DNA of 64,000 bases from Hevea brasiliensis (Eukaryota > Streptophyta > Magnoliopsida > Malpighiales > Euphorbiaceae), in contig NC_079502.1 of the NCBI RefSeq assembly GCF_030052815.1, positions 37,564,050 through 37,628,049 on the forward strand, written 5' to 3'. The position numbers were made by a program, and so were the translations under genes. Position 1 is the first letter of the stretch, and each line of letters opens with the position of its first letter. A model generated the notes under the pieces. It worked only from the letters and a program-made list of their open reading frames with translations, was not told where the DNA came from and did not search any database. Shown piece after piece: positions 1 to 12,048 of this stretch.

Positions 1-758
1 CACCACCACAAATTGATCGAGATATGATCTGAAGATAGTGTTCATCAGATCCATAAAAGCAGCTGGAGCATTTGTTAACCCGAATGGCATTACTAGAAAC
101 TCATAGTGGCCATACCGAGTTCTGAAAGCAGTTTGTGGAATACTCTGCTCTTGCACCTTCAACTAATAATAACCAGATCGCAAATCAATTTTGGAGAATA
201 CAGCTGCACCCTTCAACTGATCAAACAGATCATCAATGCGAGGCAATGGATATCTGTTCTTTATTGTCACCTTATTCAACTGCCGGTAATCTATACATAA
301 GTGGAGAGTACCATCCTTCTTCTTAACAAACAATACTGGCCCTCCCCCTGGTGATACACAGGGGCAAATGAAGCCCTTTTCAAGTAATTCTTGTAACTGT
401 ATCTTCAACTCCTTCAACTCTACTAGTGCCATTCTGTATGGCGTTATGGAGATTGGATCCACACCAGGCATAACATTAATTTCAAACTGCACTTCTCTTT
501 TCGGATATAGTCCTGGCAATTCATCAGGAAACACATCTGGAAAGTCATATACTGTAGGGATGTCTTTCAATGCTGGACTCCCCACTTGGGTGTCTACTAC
601 ATGTGCCAAGTATGCTTCACACCCCTTTCTGATCATTTTTTTGGCTAGTGCAGCCGAAATGATGTTTGATAGCAATAGCTGCCTCTCCCTATGTATTACC
701 ACATCACTGTACTGAGGGAGACCAAATGTGACTGTCTTCAGCCTACAATCAATCATGG
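1..758 (-). pseudogene. Family A element A0, pol fragment (protease C-terminus to RT)
   Basis: Minus-strand gypsy pol piece cut at its N-terminal side by A1, whose LTR starts at 759, and running off the window at its C-terminal side. Reading down from 758 it shows the end of the aspartic protease, the linker '[13 protein letters not shown]', the PR-RT hinge '[12 protein letters not shown]', and RT motifs '[20 protein letters not shown]', '[15 protein letters not shown]' and '[11 protein letters not shown]'. A TAG near 163 (CAG to TAG) ends the long frame, but RT homology continues to position 1. The usual 'SPWGAP' motif reads 'SPGGGP'. The frame also runs on into A1's LTR up to 900, so its apparent first 45 or so residues are a chance fusion, not protein sequence. 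The partner piece of the same gene starts at 40653; both ends share CATGG. Confidence 0.9.
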
Positions 759-3700
759 TGTCACACCCTATCCCTCTGTAAGGCATAACATGATCCCGTA
801 GTATACCTAATGAATTACCAACTCCGTCTACTGATAACCCATTAAATACACTACAAGGGATTTTAAAAACTTTTCTTACTTCTTTTACAGTGGTGAGCAC
901 TATTTACAGGTGTTAAAAACCTTTTTGAACTGAAGTGAATTAGCTAACACATTTAGACTATTAGTAATCTCTGTAAAAATTTTGGCAGAGTGTTCTCTGT
1001 ATTTTGGATAAAACAGTTCTTCAAAAAACCTGTAAAAAGCACTTCAATATTTTCCTCAATCTCAAACTCCAACAAAATTCAACACAATATGTTTTTCAAC
1101 TCAATCCACAATAATTTTTCAAAAGCTGAGATAAAGAAATACAGTACAAATTTTACAAGCCAAAATAACTCATAATTTACTTTACAACTTCAATGTACAA
1201 TTTTAATTTACAACTGCTCAAAACAAAAAACAATATGTACATACAGTGAACATACATTATAGTACAAAATGCAAAATATGGTATACTCATTATACTCGAT
1301 AATCTCTCGTTGGATGTACTAGCAGCCTAGTCTACTGCCCTGTCCGTCTGTCCACCTGTGACAGTAATGAAAAGCTATCGCTGAGTCAATGTCTCAGTGG
1401 TGCACAACATTTGCCAAATACAACTTTAAATCACAATTCATAAATCATATAAATAATGGATACTTAAAACCATAGTTAAATCCAAGACAATAAATGTCAC
1501 GAGGAATTTAAACTCTATTTCGCAATATCATAATAAATCTTAGAGATCAAAACATAGTTAAATTCAAAAGACAGTGAATGTCAATAAGAATTTAAACTCC
1601 ATTTCACAATTTCACAATACATATCAATAAATCACACACAGCTTAATCATGTTCCAAAGTTCAATTCGTCCCAAAAGTCGATGACTAAAGAGGAATAACA
1701 TAGCTAGCTAGCAAAAATATGAGTACTCATTCGATTGGTCCTCAACAGCCACACACCTCAACACTTCAGCCAGAGAGAGAATTCAATTCGTCCCACTAGA
1801 CAAGCTAGTGAGGAATACAATCAATATACATGATAGCTGTGGTTTCAAACCATTTCCAATGCTTTTCAATCAATAAGTATCCATCAATATCATTCAAACA
1901 ATTTTTCACAGTTTCAAACCATTTACAATGTTTTTCAAGCAATAAGTATCCATTCAGACACATTTCCACAATTTAAAACAATAATGTACAAATAGTCATA
2001 ATTCATTTCAATTCAAAATTCAAAAGAAATAGCTGTTGTGTACAAACCTCTGATAACTGTCTCCTGGTCTTGACTCAGTGTTTCCTTCCCTTTTCCTGAG
2101 TGTTTGCTAACTGAGAAACACAATTTGAAGTGTTTCAATACTAAATTAAACTGTCTCTAACGATAATGCTTGATAAGTAATTCACTGAATGCTATTATTT
2201 GCTTAATCAACCTAATATATCGACTCTCGATGCATTCTAGGTAAATTAGGTTTTAATATTACTAACATGTCACATTCGATAGTCTTTTAGGATTGGTACA
2301 TGTTATCAAGTTCATTTCCGTGTATACTGCATTTTCTTGTAATTTGCTGGATTTTGGGATACTAGTTTGACCTAGCCGGACGACCTAGTTCCCTAGGTTT
2401 TCGTGTTTTGGTCAAAACTAAAAACTTGTAGATCTATGTCTTATTGCACGCGGGGCAAAATTTCAGGTCATTCTGAGTTATGTAGTCCAAGTTATGGTCA
2501 TTTTACTATTATTGGTCAAGTTGCACCAAAATTGATCACTTTAGGTCACTTTAGGTCATTTTTGGTTCGGCCAGTTTTTGGACCCGAACTTGTGCAAGCT
2601 GTTTGACTTGCTTATGATCACTTCTGGGCTTTGGTGTCTTCATAAGACTTGTAGATATGGGTCTTAACTATTCATGGTCAAAATTTCAGGTCAATTGGAC
2701 CTGTTTTCAGTGAGTTATGGCTAAACACTAACTGCTGCCCAAATGGCCAATTTTCAGGCCTTATTTGCACTTAATCCGGATTTGGTCATTTTTCAAGCTA
2801 CCTTGCAAGCAGAATTTTGGTATGCTTCCTTCATGAAAGTTGGCACATTTTGTGCCTAGTTTCACCTCCAATTGGTCTCACACCAATTGGAGCCACACAC
2901 TTAAAATTCTAGGCCTAAAACACAAACTGCCTTATTGCATTTCGTTCATACACATCAAGGATCACTTTTAACACTCACCAAACTCAACATTCAAGCCAAT
3001 TCTGGTTGTACTATAACCTAAACATAATTCACAACATATTATAGGTCATTTTGGAGGCTTACAATCACATTCAACATACACCATAAAGTGCAGAATTTGT
3101 CAAACTCAATTTACAACAATTCAAGCACCTAACCATAACACTTTTACATGTCCAACCTCACACCATCATATATACACTCAAACTGCCATAACATCCAACA
3201 CAAGTCAACATTAATATACCATAAACCAAGCATAAATTCTAGCATTCTTCAAGAGTCAACAAACTGCTGCAATGATACATTTACATTCCATTAATTTCAA
3301 AGCTTCAAATTTCAATACACATTTACATATACTAAGTATAATCACCCAAATAATTTCCTACACAATATACATTTAATCAATCCTTTAATTCACCATTTAC
3401 AAGCAAAAATAAACTGTCTTTAAGGTGTTTCCATGGCTACCAAAAGTACACTTCCCCCTTTACACATCAAACCTCAAAAATTTCTCCATAAATCAAACAC
3501 CCATAACATCCTTACAAACTTTAACAAAGCAATAATAAAAAACACAAACTTACCTATTGATGAGGCTTGTTAAATCTTCACCAAAATCCCTTGAAATTAG
3601 TATCTACTTCTTCCTTATGAGGTGGGGATCAAAATTAATGAAAACAAGTAAACAAAATTTAGCTTGAAAATGGGTGTAAGGAGTCATGCATTTGGGCGGC

Positions 3701-4425
3701 CATGAGAGAAGCTTGGAAACTTCATTTCGGCAATGGGAGTGAATGAAGGTTGAAGATGAGTTTAGTGGGTTTACATCTGCCCACTTAGTGAATTTTTAAT
3801 TCCCATAGTGCTCCACTTATGCTAGGATAATCATTTAATAAGTTTTAAGTGATAATTACTCCATTTACACTCCATTTTTGTTATTTACATTAGGCACCAC
3901 TAAATTAATTTTTCATTATATTTTTCAAGTTTAATATTATTTATTTTTAATGGACATTTAGGTCAAAAGATAACTTGGGGTGTCAAATGACCACAATGCC
4001 CCTGTTCGGGTTGCATTCCCGATTTTTCGGTAACACCGGGTTTTATCCGTTTTTCGATTTCTCACTTTTCTTTGTACTAATTAATTAATTTTTCTTTGAT
4101 ATTTCTAATGATATTTATACTTCAATAAATATTTATTTGAGTCCTAAAAATATTTTCTAGGGTTCCCCGCGGTCCAGGGCTAGTCAACGGTCCACGCCGT
4201 GACTTCCCGGTGCGGTCACCCATCGCTAGGGTTCTCGGCTCGTTTAACTTGGTTGCATTTCTTTACTATTATTTTTCCTTCATTATTCTTGTATTCTCTT
4301 TTCTTGTATTTCATTATTTTATGTCTCCTCACTCATAACGAAGTGTAGTTCTAGGCATCCTAGCTGTCTGGACAACACTGGTCACTGGAACAGTAGAACG
4401 CACTACCGAACATAGGGGTGTTACA
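759..4425 (-). repeat. 3' LTR of A1 (3667 bp)
   Basis: It runs from TGTCACACCCTATCCC to GGGGTGTTACA and abuts the pyrimidine run at 4426-4440, the complement of the polypurine tract, which marks it as the 3' LTR of a minus-strand element. It matches the reassembled 5' LTR (25961-26098 joined to 37132-40652, about 3654 bp) nearly base for base, with scattered transitions and small indels. The sense-strand tandem hairpin lies at 1355-1406. The box 'GAAGAACTGTTTT' followed by the GGC..GCC mini-hairpin lies near 982-1022, in slightly altered form. Short open frames inside it (for example 990-1175 and 2403-2606) have no recognisable domain and I do not consider them genes. Confidence 0.93.
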
Positions 4426-4440
4426 ATTCTCCCCCCCTTA
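4426..4440 (-). other. Polypurine tract of A1
   Basis: On the minus strand this reads TAAGGGGGGGAGAAT and abuts the LTR end at 4425. It is the expected primer for plus-strand DNA synthesis and lies 31 bp past the pol stop at 4472-4474. Confidence 0.85.
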
Positions 4441-4443
4441 AAT

Positions 4444-4462
4444 AAATTTTGTCTCAAAATTT
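4444..4462 (-). other. Hairpin beside the A1 polypurine tract
   Basis: The sense strand reads AAATTTTG-AGA-CAAAATTT, a perfect 8 bp stem just before the polypurine tract. Family B has AAATTTCG-AGGA-CGAAATTT at the same place, so stem pair 7 is T-A here and C-G there. Confidence 0.7.
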
Positions 4463-4471
4463 TACCGGGCA

Positions 4472-7413
4472 TTAGTCTCTGAATAGTTGTGGGTGCTGTC
4501 TCCTCATATCCTCTTCACGTTCCCAAGTAGCTTCCTGGCCTGAATGATGGTTCCACAGCTCTTTAACCAGGTGTATTTGTTTATTCCTCAGCTGCTTCAC
4601 CTCATAAGCCAGAATTTTTATGGGTTCTTCCTCATATGAGAGGTCTGGATTTACCTCAATCTCTTCAACTGATAGTATATGAGATGGGTCAGATCTGTAC
4701 CTCCTTAACATGGACACATGGAAGACATTGTGTATCCTTGCTAACTCTGAAGGTAATGCCAACCGATATGCCAAAAGGACCCACTCTTTCTAGAACTTCA
4801 TATGGTCCGATGAAACGAGGACTCAGTTTCCCCTTTCTACCAAATCTCACAATTCTCTTCCAAGGAGAAACTTTGAGGAATACCTTATCACCCACTGCAT
4901 ATTCAATATCTCTTCTCTTCAGATCAACATAGGACTTCTGACGATCTGATGCAGCCTTGAGTCTATCTCTGATCAATCTGATCTTTTCCTTTGTTTGCTG
5001 AACAATTTCTGGCCCAATCATCTTCCTTTTACCTACTTCATCCTAACATAAGGGAGTTCTGCACTTTCTGCCATACAAAGCTTCATATAGTGGCATCCCA
5101 ATGCTTGATTGATAGCTGTTGTTATAAGCAAACTCAATCAAAGGCAAGTGTGTATCCCAACTACCTTCAAATTCAATCACACAAGCCCGTAGCATATCCT
5201 CCAATATCTAAATAACCCTCTCAGACTGGCCATCTGTCTGTGGGTGGAATGCTGTGCTGAAGTTCAATCTAGTTCCTAGGGCTCTCTGAAGACTACCCCA
5301 GAATCTAGAAGTGAACCTAGGATCTCTGTCAGACACAATTGATACTGGCACTCCATGCAATTTTACAATCTCATATATGTACAATCTGGCCAATCTTTCC
5401 AGGCTATAGTCCATTCGAACTGGCAAAAAGTGAGCAGACTTGGTCAATCTGTCAACTATAACCCATAATGTAACATGACTATTCTGTGTCCTTGGAAGTC
5501 CTGTAACAAAATCCATAGTTATTCGTTCCCATTTCCACTCTGGTACCGACAAAGGATGTAACAAATCAGCTGGAACTTGATGTTTTGCCTTTACTTGCTG
5601 ACAAGTTAGGCATTTGGAAACAAACTCAGCTATATCCCTCTTCATACCCATCCACTAGTAATGCTCTTTCAGCCCTCTGTACATTTTAGTTCCACCAGGG
5701 TGCATAGCAAAAGGAGACTCGTGTGCTTCCTTCATAATGATTTGTCTTAATTCTACATCACTAGGAACGCACACTCTGCCCTGATGTAGTAATAAACCAT
5801 CATCTCTCACAGAAAATTCAGGTTTCTTGCCCTGCTGGACTTCTTTCAGTAGCTTCTGATATTTTTCATCACTCTAAGTAGCCATTCTGATCTGATCAAT
5901 CAACACAGGCTGTACATGCCATGCAACTACTGTTTGTCCCTCATCATCAATCTCTAAACTAGCATGTTGTGCTTTCAATTAATATACCATGGACAAAGGA
6001 GAAACTCTGAGACTTGCCATAGTCTTGCGACTTAAGGCGTCAGCCACCACATTTGCTTTCCCTGGCTGATAGTCTATTAAACAATCATAGTCTTTAATTA
6101 GTTCTAACCATCTCCTCTGCCTCAAATTCAATTCCTTCTGGGTGCCTAAGTACTTCAAGCTCTTGTGATCTGTGTAAATGTAGCATTTCTACCCATACAA
6201 ATAGTGTCTCAAGATCTTTAGAGCAAAAACAATAGCTGCTAGCTCCAGATCATGTGTTGGGTAGTTCCTCTCATGGGGTTTCAGGTGGCGTGATGCATAA
6301 GCAATGACATTCTGATCTTGCATCAGTACACAGCCTAACCCATTGTGAGAAGCATCACTATAAACTGTGTATTCTTTACCTGGAGTAGGTAAAGTGAGCA
6401 CTGGAGCTTCAGTTAAACACCTCTTCAACTCATCAAAACTTTGCTGGCATTTATCTGTTCACTGAAATTTTACATCTTTCCGAAGCAGTTTGGTCAGTGG
6501 AGAAGATAACATAGAAAACCCCTTCACAAACCGATGGTAATATCCAGCTAAACCCAGAAAACTGCAAATTTCTGTGATATTCCTGGGCGGCTTCCAATTA
6601 AGGATAGCTTCTACCTTATTGGCATCTACCTTGATCCCTTCAACTGACACAACATGTCCCAAAAAGGAGATTTCTTTCAGCCAAAATTCACACTTCGATA
6701 ATTTGGCGTATAGCTGTTTATTCCTTAAAGTCTGCAGTACAATCCGCAGATGTCTGTCGTGCTCCTCTGCATTCCTTGAATATATCAAAATGTCATCAAT
6801 AAACACCACCAAAAATTGGTCGAGATATGGTCTGAAGATATTGTTCATCAGATCCATAAAAGTAGCTGGAGCATTTGTTAACCCGATTGGCATTACTAGA
6901 AACTCATAGTGGCCATACCGAGTTCTAAAAGCAATTTTTGGAATACTCTGCTCTTGCACCTTCAACTGATAATAACCAGATCGCAAATCAATTTTGGAGA
7001 ATACAGCTGCACCCTTCAACTGATCAAACAAATCATCAATTCAAGGCAATGGATATCTATTCTTTATTGTCACCTTATTCAACTGCCGGTAATCTATACA
7101 TAAGCGGAGAGTACTATCGTTCTTCTTAACAAACAACACTGGTGCTCCCCAAGGTGACACACTAGGGCGGATGAAGCCCTTTTCAAGTAATTCTTGCAAT
7201 TGTATCTTCAACTCCTTCAAGTCTGCTGATGCCATTCTGTATGGTGTTATGGAGATTGGATCCATACCAGGCATAACATTAATTTCAAACTGCACTTCTC
7301 TTTCCGGAGGTAATCCTGGCAATTCATCAGGAAACACATCTGGAAAGTCATATACTGTAGGGATGTCCTTCAATGCTGGACTCCCCACTTGGGTGTCTAC
7401 CACATGTGCCAAG
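4472..7413 (-). pseudogene. A1 pol: RT, RNase H, integrase, chromodomain (disrupted)
   Basis: This is the C-terminal two thirds of A1 gag-pol, cut at 7413 by B1 and continuing at 20000. Order on the minus strand: RT with '[17 protein letters not shown]' and the active-site motif '[10 protein letters not shown]'; RNase H with '[16 protein letters not shown]' and '[10 protein letters not shown]'; integrase HHCC ('HPGGTKMY'...'CLTCQQVK'); D-D-E core ('MDFVTGLP', 'SDRDPRF', 'DGQSERVI'); and a chromodomain ending 'HHSGQEATWEREEDMRRQHP'. Most of it stays in one frame but has stops at about 7041 (CGA to TGA), 6459 (TGG to TGA), 6189, 5980, 5872, 5656, 5208 and 5043, and one frameshift near 4775. The integrase site where family B has its intron-like insert (5207/5208) is continuous here. 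Confidence 0.92.
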
Positions 7414-7444
7414 TGTGACACCCCTTACCCAGCTACAGTGTATC

Positions 7445-8956
7445 TGTAACATCCTCCCGATAGCAATTTCGCACAGTCTACTGTTCCGGTGACCGGTGTC
7501 GGTCCGGACAGCTAGAACCCTAATTTCCATTATAATAGTAAAGTTAAGCTTCAAAAACTGAAAATTTTGTTTCCCTTGGTTTAAGCCTAGAAATGGTAAT
7601 GGTGATCACTTCCAACAAGTTTTAAATGAAAAATGTGGTATGTTTGAAGTGCCAAAGTCAATGTACCTACTTTCTATGCAAAAGTCAACTTTCTTGTTGA
7701 CCAATGAAATGAATAGTGACACCAAAAGTTAAAATTCATAGATTGAAGAATTTTAAAGTATCAAATGCCCTAGTATACCTAACAAGATTGGTTTGGATAG
7801 TTTGGCATGCCAATAGGGTATTGTTTTAGCAGTACTGCGAAAGCCTTTACGCCTGTATTCATGGCTTTATGCCCGTATTCATGGCTTTTATGCCAGTATT
7901 CATGGCTTTTATGCTCGATCATGTGATATCATGGCTTTTTAGCCATACTGACTGCATACGTGGTTGACGTTCTGCGTCCCATGGTATGACGGCCCGAGGC
8001 ACCGCGGTGTCCAGCGCCAACGACCCATTATCCAGTCCAGTCGTTCAGTATAGGTTACTTGGGCATGGAAAAGTATAACTGTAATTGAACTGATTGTTAA
8101 AGAAAATACGAAAATTAAATATCAGGAATGATTATGATAGAATACAAAGAAACTCAAGATCATGAAGAAAATAATTAACAAAAGGCATGAAGAAGTTAAT
8201 ATCATAAAACGTAATTAGCCCTCAACTAAACATTAAGTTGGTAATTATTCAGTTCTTATGAACACAATGGCTAAGAAATTATGATTTTTATTTGCATATT
8301 ATATTTTCTTGTATTATTGGCACCACTAAGCTTTATGCTTAGCGTGTCGCTTTTGCAACGCGTAGGTACTGAAGATTTGGACAGAGGGTTCAGTAGACCA
8401 CAGATTGAGTAAGGCCGTTCACAGTTCTGCATAGTGTCTGTGTCACCTCACCGTGTTCAGTGCATTGGTAGGACACTAGGTGTCATTTTGGTATTTTGTA
8501 ATTGATTTTATTTTCTCATGTGTAAATGAAATTATGAAATGTAATTTGATGTTCATGTAAATAATGAGAATTATGTTTGTAAATGGAAAAGTGAATGTGT
8601 ATCTGTAATTTATATATGATTATCACATGTGATGAATGATTGAGAAATGAATGGTTGAAAAATGTTGAGATTTTGATAAATGGAATTGAGATGATTGAAT
8701 ATGAATATAGAAAGTGTTTTTCACAAGTTCCGAAGAACGGTTTTCTCCATTTTTAGCCGGTATTCTGCCGGATTTTCTTTAAAATTTTTGAAACCTCAAA
8801 TAAATAAAAATTTCGATAAATGGCTTAAAATGAATTATATTTCACAAGTTCTATTCAAAATTATGATAAAAATTAATTAAGATAAAATAGAGTGCTCCGG
8901 CACACTGAGTGGCATTGCTTGCTCGGCTACACTGTTGTCGGGTAAGGGGTGTCACA
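7445..8956 (+). mobile_element. Short solo LTR B' (1512 bp), family B-related
   Basis: It starts TGTAACATCCTCCCG, ends GGGGTGTCACA, and is flanked by GTATC (7440-7444 and 8957-8961). The uninterrupted site is visible in B1's 5' LTR at about 16910-16925. It is in plus orientation, opposite to its host LTR. It keeps family B landmarks: the start block with 'CCGGTGTCGGTCCGGACAGC', a mid block like B2 27940-28200, the hairpin at 8326-8342, the palindrome core ATCACATGTGAT at 8622-8633, and the 'TTTTAGCCGGTATTC' block. It is only half the usual 3.1 kb. There is no internal region, primer site or polypurine tract, so it is a solo LTR left by LTR-LTR recombination, from a compact subfamily or after an internal deletion. 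Confidence 0.9.
7846..7922 (+). repeat. Short tandem repeat in solo LTR B'
   Basis: About three copies of a 24-25 bp unit containing GTATTCATGGCTTTTATGCC, with a degenerate fourth. The other family B LTRs have only one or two related 'ATGGCTTTTAGCCAT' segments here, so the expansion is specific to this copy. Confidence 0.75.
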
Positions 8957-9535
8957 GTATCCGAGTAAGTTATGTCACACGGTGTACCGGCACACTCTAT
9001 TTTACCTTAATTAATTTTTTTGTCATAGTTTTGAATATAGTTTGTGAAATATAGTTCATTTATTGAAATTATAATTTATTTGATGTTCCGGAAATTTTAT
9101 AGAAAATCCGGCAAAATACCGGCTAAAAATAGAGAAAACAGTTCTTCGGAACCTGTTAAAAACACTTCCAAATAATTTCCAAACAATCCCAACTTCAATT
9201 TATCAACAAAGTCTCAATATCAAGATCTCAACAACATTTCTCAATTTCAGTTCTCAATCATCCATCACATGTGATGATCAAGTATAAATCACAAATAAAT
9301 ATTTACTTTTCCATTCATAAATACAATTTTCATAATTTACATGAACATCAATATACATTACACAAGTTTAATTACATATGAGAAAATCAAAATTAATTAC
9401 AGAATGCCAAAATGACACCTAGTGTCCTACCAATGCACTGCAGAAGTTGAGGTGACACGAACACCGGCGTAATCTGCAGATGGACTCACCCAGTCTGCGG
9501 TCTACTGGGCTCACGATCAGTATCTCCAGTACCTA

Positions 9536-9573
9536 CGCGTGGCAAAAGCAACGCGCTAAGCAATAATGCTTAG
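9536..9573 (-). other. Tandem hairpin element in B1 3' LTR
   Basis: In sense: CTAAGCA-TTAT-TGCTTAG, then CGCGTTGC-TTTT-GCCACGCG (one mismatch). It is preceded by TGCACCA, as in families A, C and D. Confidence 0.75.
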
Positions 9574-12035
9574 TGGTGCAATAATAAAATAAAAGAAAAT
9601 AGCAGAAAATGAATAAGTAGTGAATGTATATGTTTTATTTGTTTGGTATTGGTATATCCATTATATTCATTAATTTTGTTCACTTTCATTCATTTGGTTG
9701 CCCAAGTAACCTATACTGAACGACTGGACTGGATAACGGGTAAACTGGCACTGGGTATCTAGTACCTCGGGCCGTCACACCATCGGTCACATATGCATCT
9801 CCCGGTGTGCAACAGAACAGCTAACAAGCTCTAAATACATCAGGCACAATGCCAAATCTCAATACAAGGTCAGAATGGCTAAAAGCCATAAAATCACAGA
9901 ATGGCATATTGCCATGTGCAGTACTGCTAACTGAACCCTATTGGAATGCCAAACTATCCAAACCAATCTTGTTAGGTATACTAGGGCATTTGATACTTTA
10001 AAATTCTTCAATCTTTGAATTTCAAGTTTCGGTGTCACTATTCACCTCTTTGGTCAACAAAAATGTTGACTTTTAGGTAGAAATTAGGTACATTGGTTTT
10101 GGCACTCCCAACATACCACATTTTGCATTTAAAACTTGTTGGAATTGGTCACCATTACCATTTCTAACTTAAAACCAAGGGGGCAGAAATTTCAGTTTTT
10201 GAAGCCTAAGTTTACTATTCCATTAAGCACTGTTGCAGTGGGAATTTGAAGAAATGAAAAACATGAAAGTTGTTCCTTATTTTGTCTAGTTGAATTTCCT
10301 TTTTTGAATCACTCCATTTGGAGTTTTGTAGCTCCAGATATAGTCAAAAAACCATAGTTGGCCGGATTTCCAAAACTGCAGAATTACCAAATCTACAGTA
10401 CCATGAACAGTAATTGTGACTGCCATTTGGGTTAGGTTCTGGTCATAATTTGGGGTAGGTTTCTTCATGAAAGTTGTTTGTATATGTCTTAACTTGTTGC
10501 TGTAAAAGTGTCAGGTCAATTGACCATATATACAGTGAGCTATGGCCAAATGAACAGTTACTGTTCATTTGGTCATTTCTGCAGGTGCTGTTGCAGGGTA
10601 TCCGGATTGGGGCCAACTTTTGGTCTTCTTGCTTTGGTCTTTTGGGCATGGTTTCTTCAGCAAAAATGTGCCATTATAAGTCTAGTTTCATGTCCAATTA
10701 GCCAAACACCAATTGGACCTACACAGCCAAAGATATGGCTGTCCAAGTGGGCTGGAATCTCAGCCACTAAGCTGCTGTCCCTAGGCAGCCTACACATTCA
10801 CTTTGCCATGCTATATTTCAGTCCAAATTATGGTCAACTTATCTAAAATGGTCACTAATTGACCATTAAAATGTTCTCTAATAATTTCCTAAGCCAAGTC
10901 AAATTTTCACTTCTCAAAACCCTAGTTTCATTATAAGTTTTCACAATATACCTTAATTACTAACTCATTCACTATACATGTGTATATATACCTTAAACAT
11001 CATCTTAAGTCCACTCTAAGTCCATTAAAACAATCAAAGTCATTCCTTCCTTAGGGCTACCGAAATTCATGTACACATACACATGAGTTTTTGTCCATTT
11101 GAATTACAATTTCTTAGTAAATTCAAGTCCCTAATCATGAAATTAATGAGTTTTAGGGATATAGATGCACTAACCTTTAAGTGGCAGAATTTTCCCCAAG
11201 CTTAACTTCACTTTCCTTCCCTTTCTAGGCTGCCAAACACTTTCCCAAGATTAGTGGACAAGTTTTAATGAAAGGGGTTTAGGGTTTAGTAGTGGAAACA
11301 AAGGAGAAAGGAAGCTTTTGGTTGAACATCAATGGAGGGAGAAGAGGAAGAAGTTTCGGCTTGTGAAAGGGGAGAGGATGGCTGATGGCATTTTTAATTC
11401 CTTTGGTCTATTTTTGGTCTCTTTTATTGGTTAACTAATTGGTTGTTTGAATGCAATTGGTTGTAACTTTTAATGACATCACATTATGTCATAATTTGCT
11501 TTTTATTTCATTTTTCTTTTCTTTTCATCACTACTCATTTTTAATTCAATTTTTGGTAATGTTTATTCATATTTTATGTTATAATAATTATTTAGTCGAC
11601 TGGACAAGTTGGCCAAAAATCACCTCTGAAGGCGAAATGACCAAAATGCCCTCCGTTTGGCTTAACGGGTCAAAATTGTCTGTACCGATTGAAAAATTTT
11701 CCTAAATATTTTCTTGGAATTCTAATGCCATAGGAACCTCAATGACCCTTCTCTGATGTCCCAAAAATTATTTTATGAATTTTTACCCGGGTCTAGGGCT
11801 CCTAGTTGCGAGAACCGCAACTTCCCTCTGGGTTACCCATCGCTTGGGCACCGGCTCATTTAACTTAGTTGTATTTTATTTCTAAAATTTTTACTAAATT
11901 TTTCTTATCAATATTTGAGTTATTTATGGTTCCTCACTTTAGTTTAAATATTTTTCCGAACGTTCTAGCTGTCCGAACCGACACCGGTCAACGGAATAGT
12001 ATAATGTACGGAGTTGCTACCGGGAGGGTGTTACA

Positions 12036-12048
12036 ACTCTTCCCCTCT
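12036..12048 (-). other. Polypurine tract of B1
   Basis: The sense strand reads AGAGGGGAAGAGT directly before the 3' LTR. The pol stop codon (12047-12049) overlaps its first bases, so only 11 nt separate the stop from the LTR. Confidence 0.88.

Larger units (their letters stand above)
7414..12035 (-). repeat. 3' LTR of B1, interrupted at 7445-8956
   Basis: The LTR proper is 7414-7444 plus 8962-12035 (3105 bp). The duplicated target GTATC at 7440-7444 and 8957-8961 frames the inner solo LTR. The sense-strand tandem hairpin is at 9536-9573 and the palindrome CATCACATGTGATG at 9263-9276. The small open frames here (for example 10286-10846 and 11451-11705) recur in the other B LTRs with disrupting changes and have no known domain. 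Confidence 0.93.

Noticed and set aside
368..715. Open frame of 115 codons on the plus strand (also 6574-6909, 7171-7449)
   Set aside because: These are antisense to RT/protease and mirror its codon pattern; no domain and no conservation independent of the sense gene.
163..900. A 245-codon open frame on the minus strand
   Set aside because: Its first 45 or so codons lie in A1's LTR and the rest in A0's pol. The CATGG junction at 754-758 shows the join is accidental.
10286..10846. Recurrent open frames in family B LTRs (also 18245-18675, 27375-27560, 35314-35581)
   Set aside because: They recur because the LTR is repeated. Lengths and frames differ between copies and no protein motif is visible.
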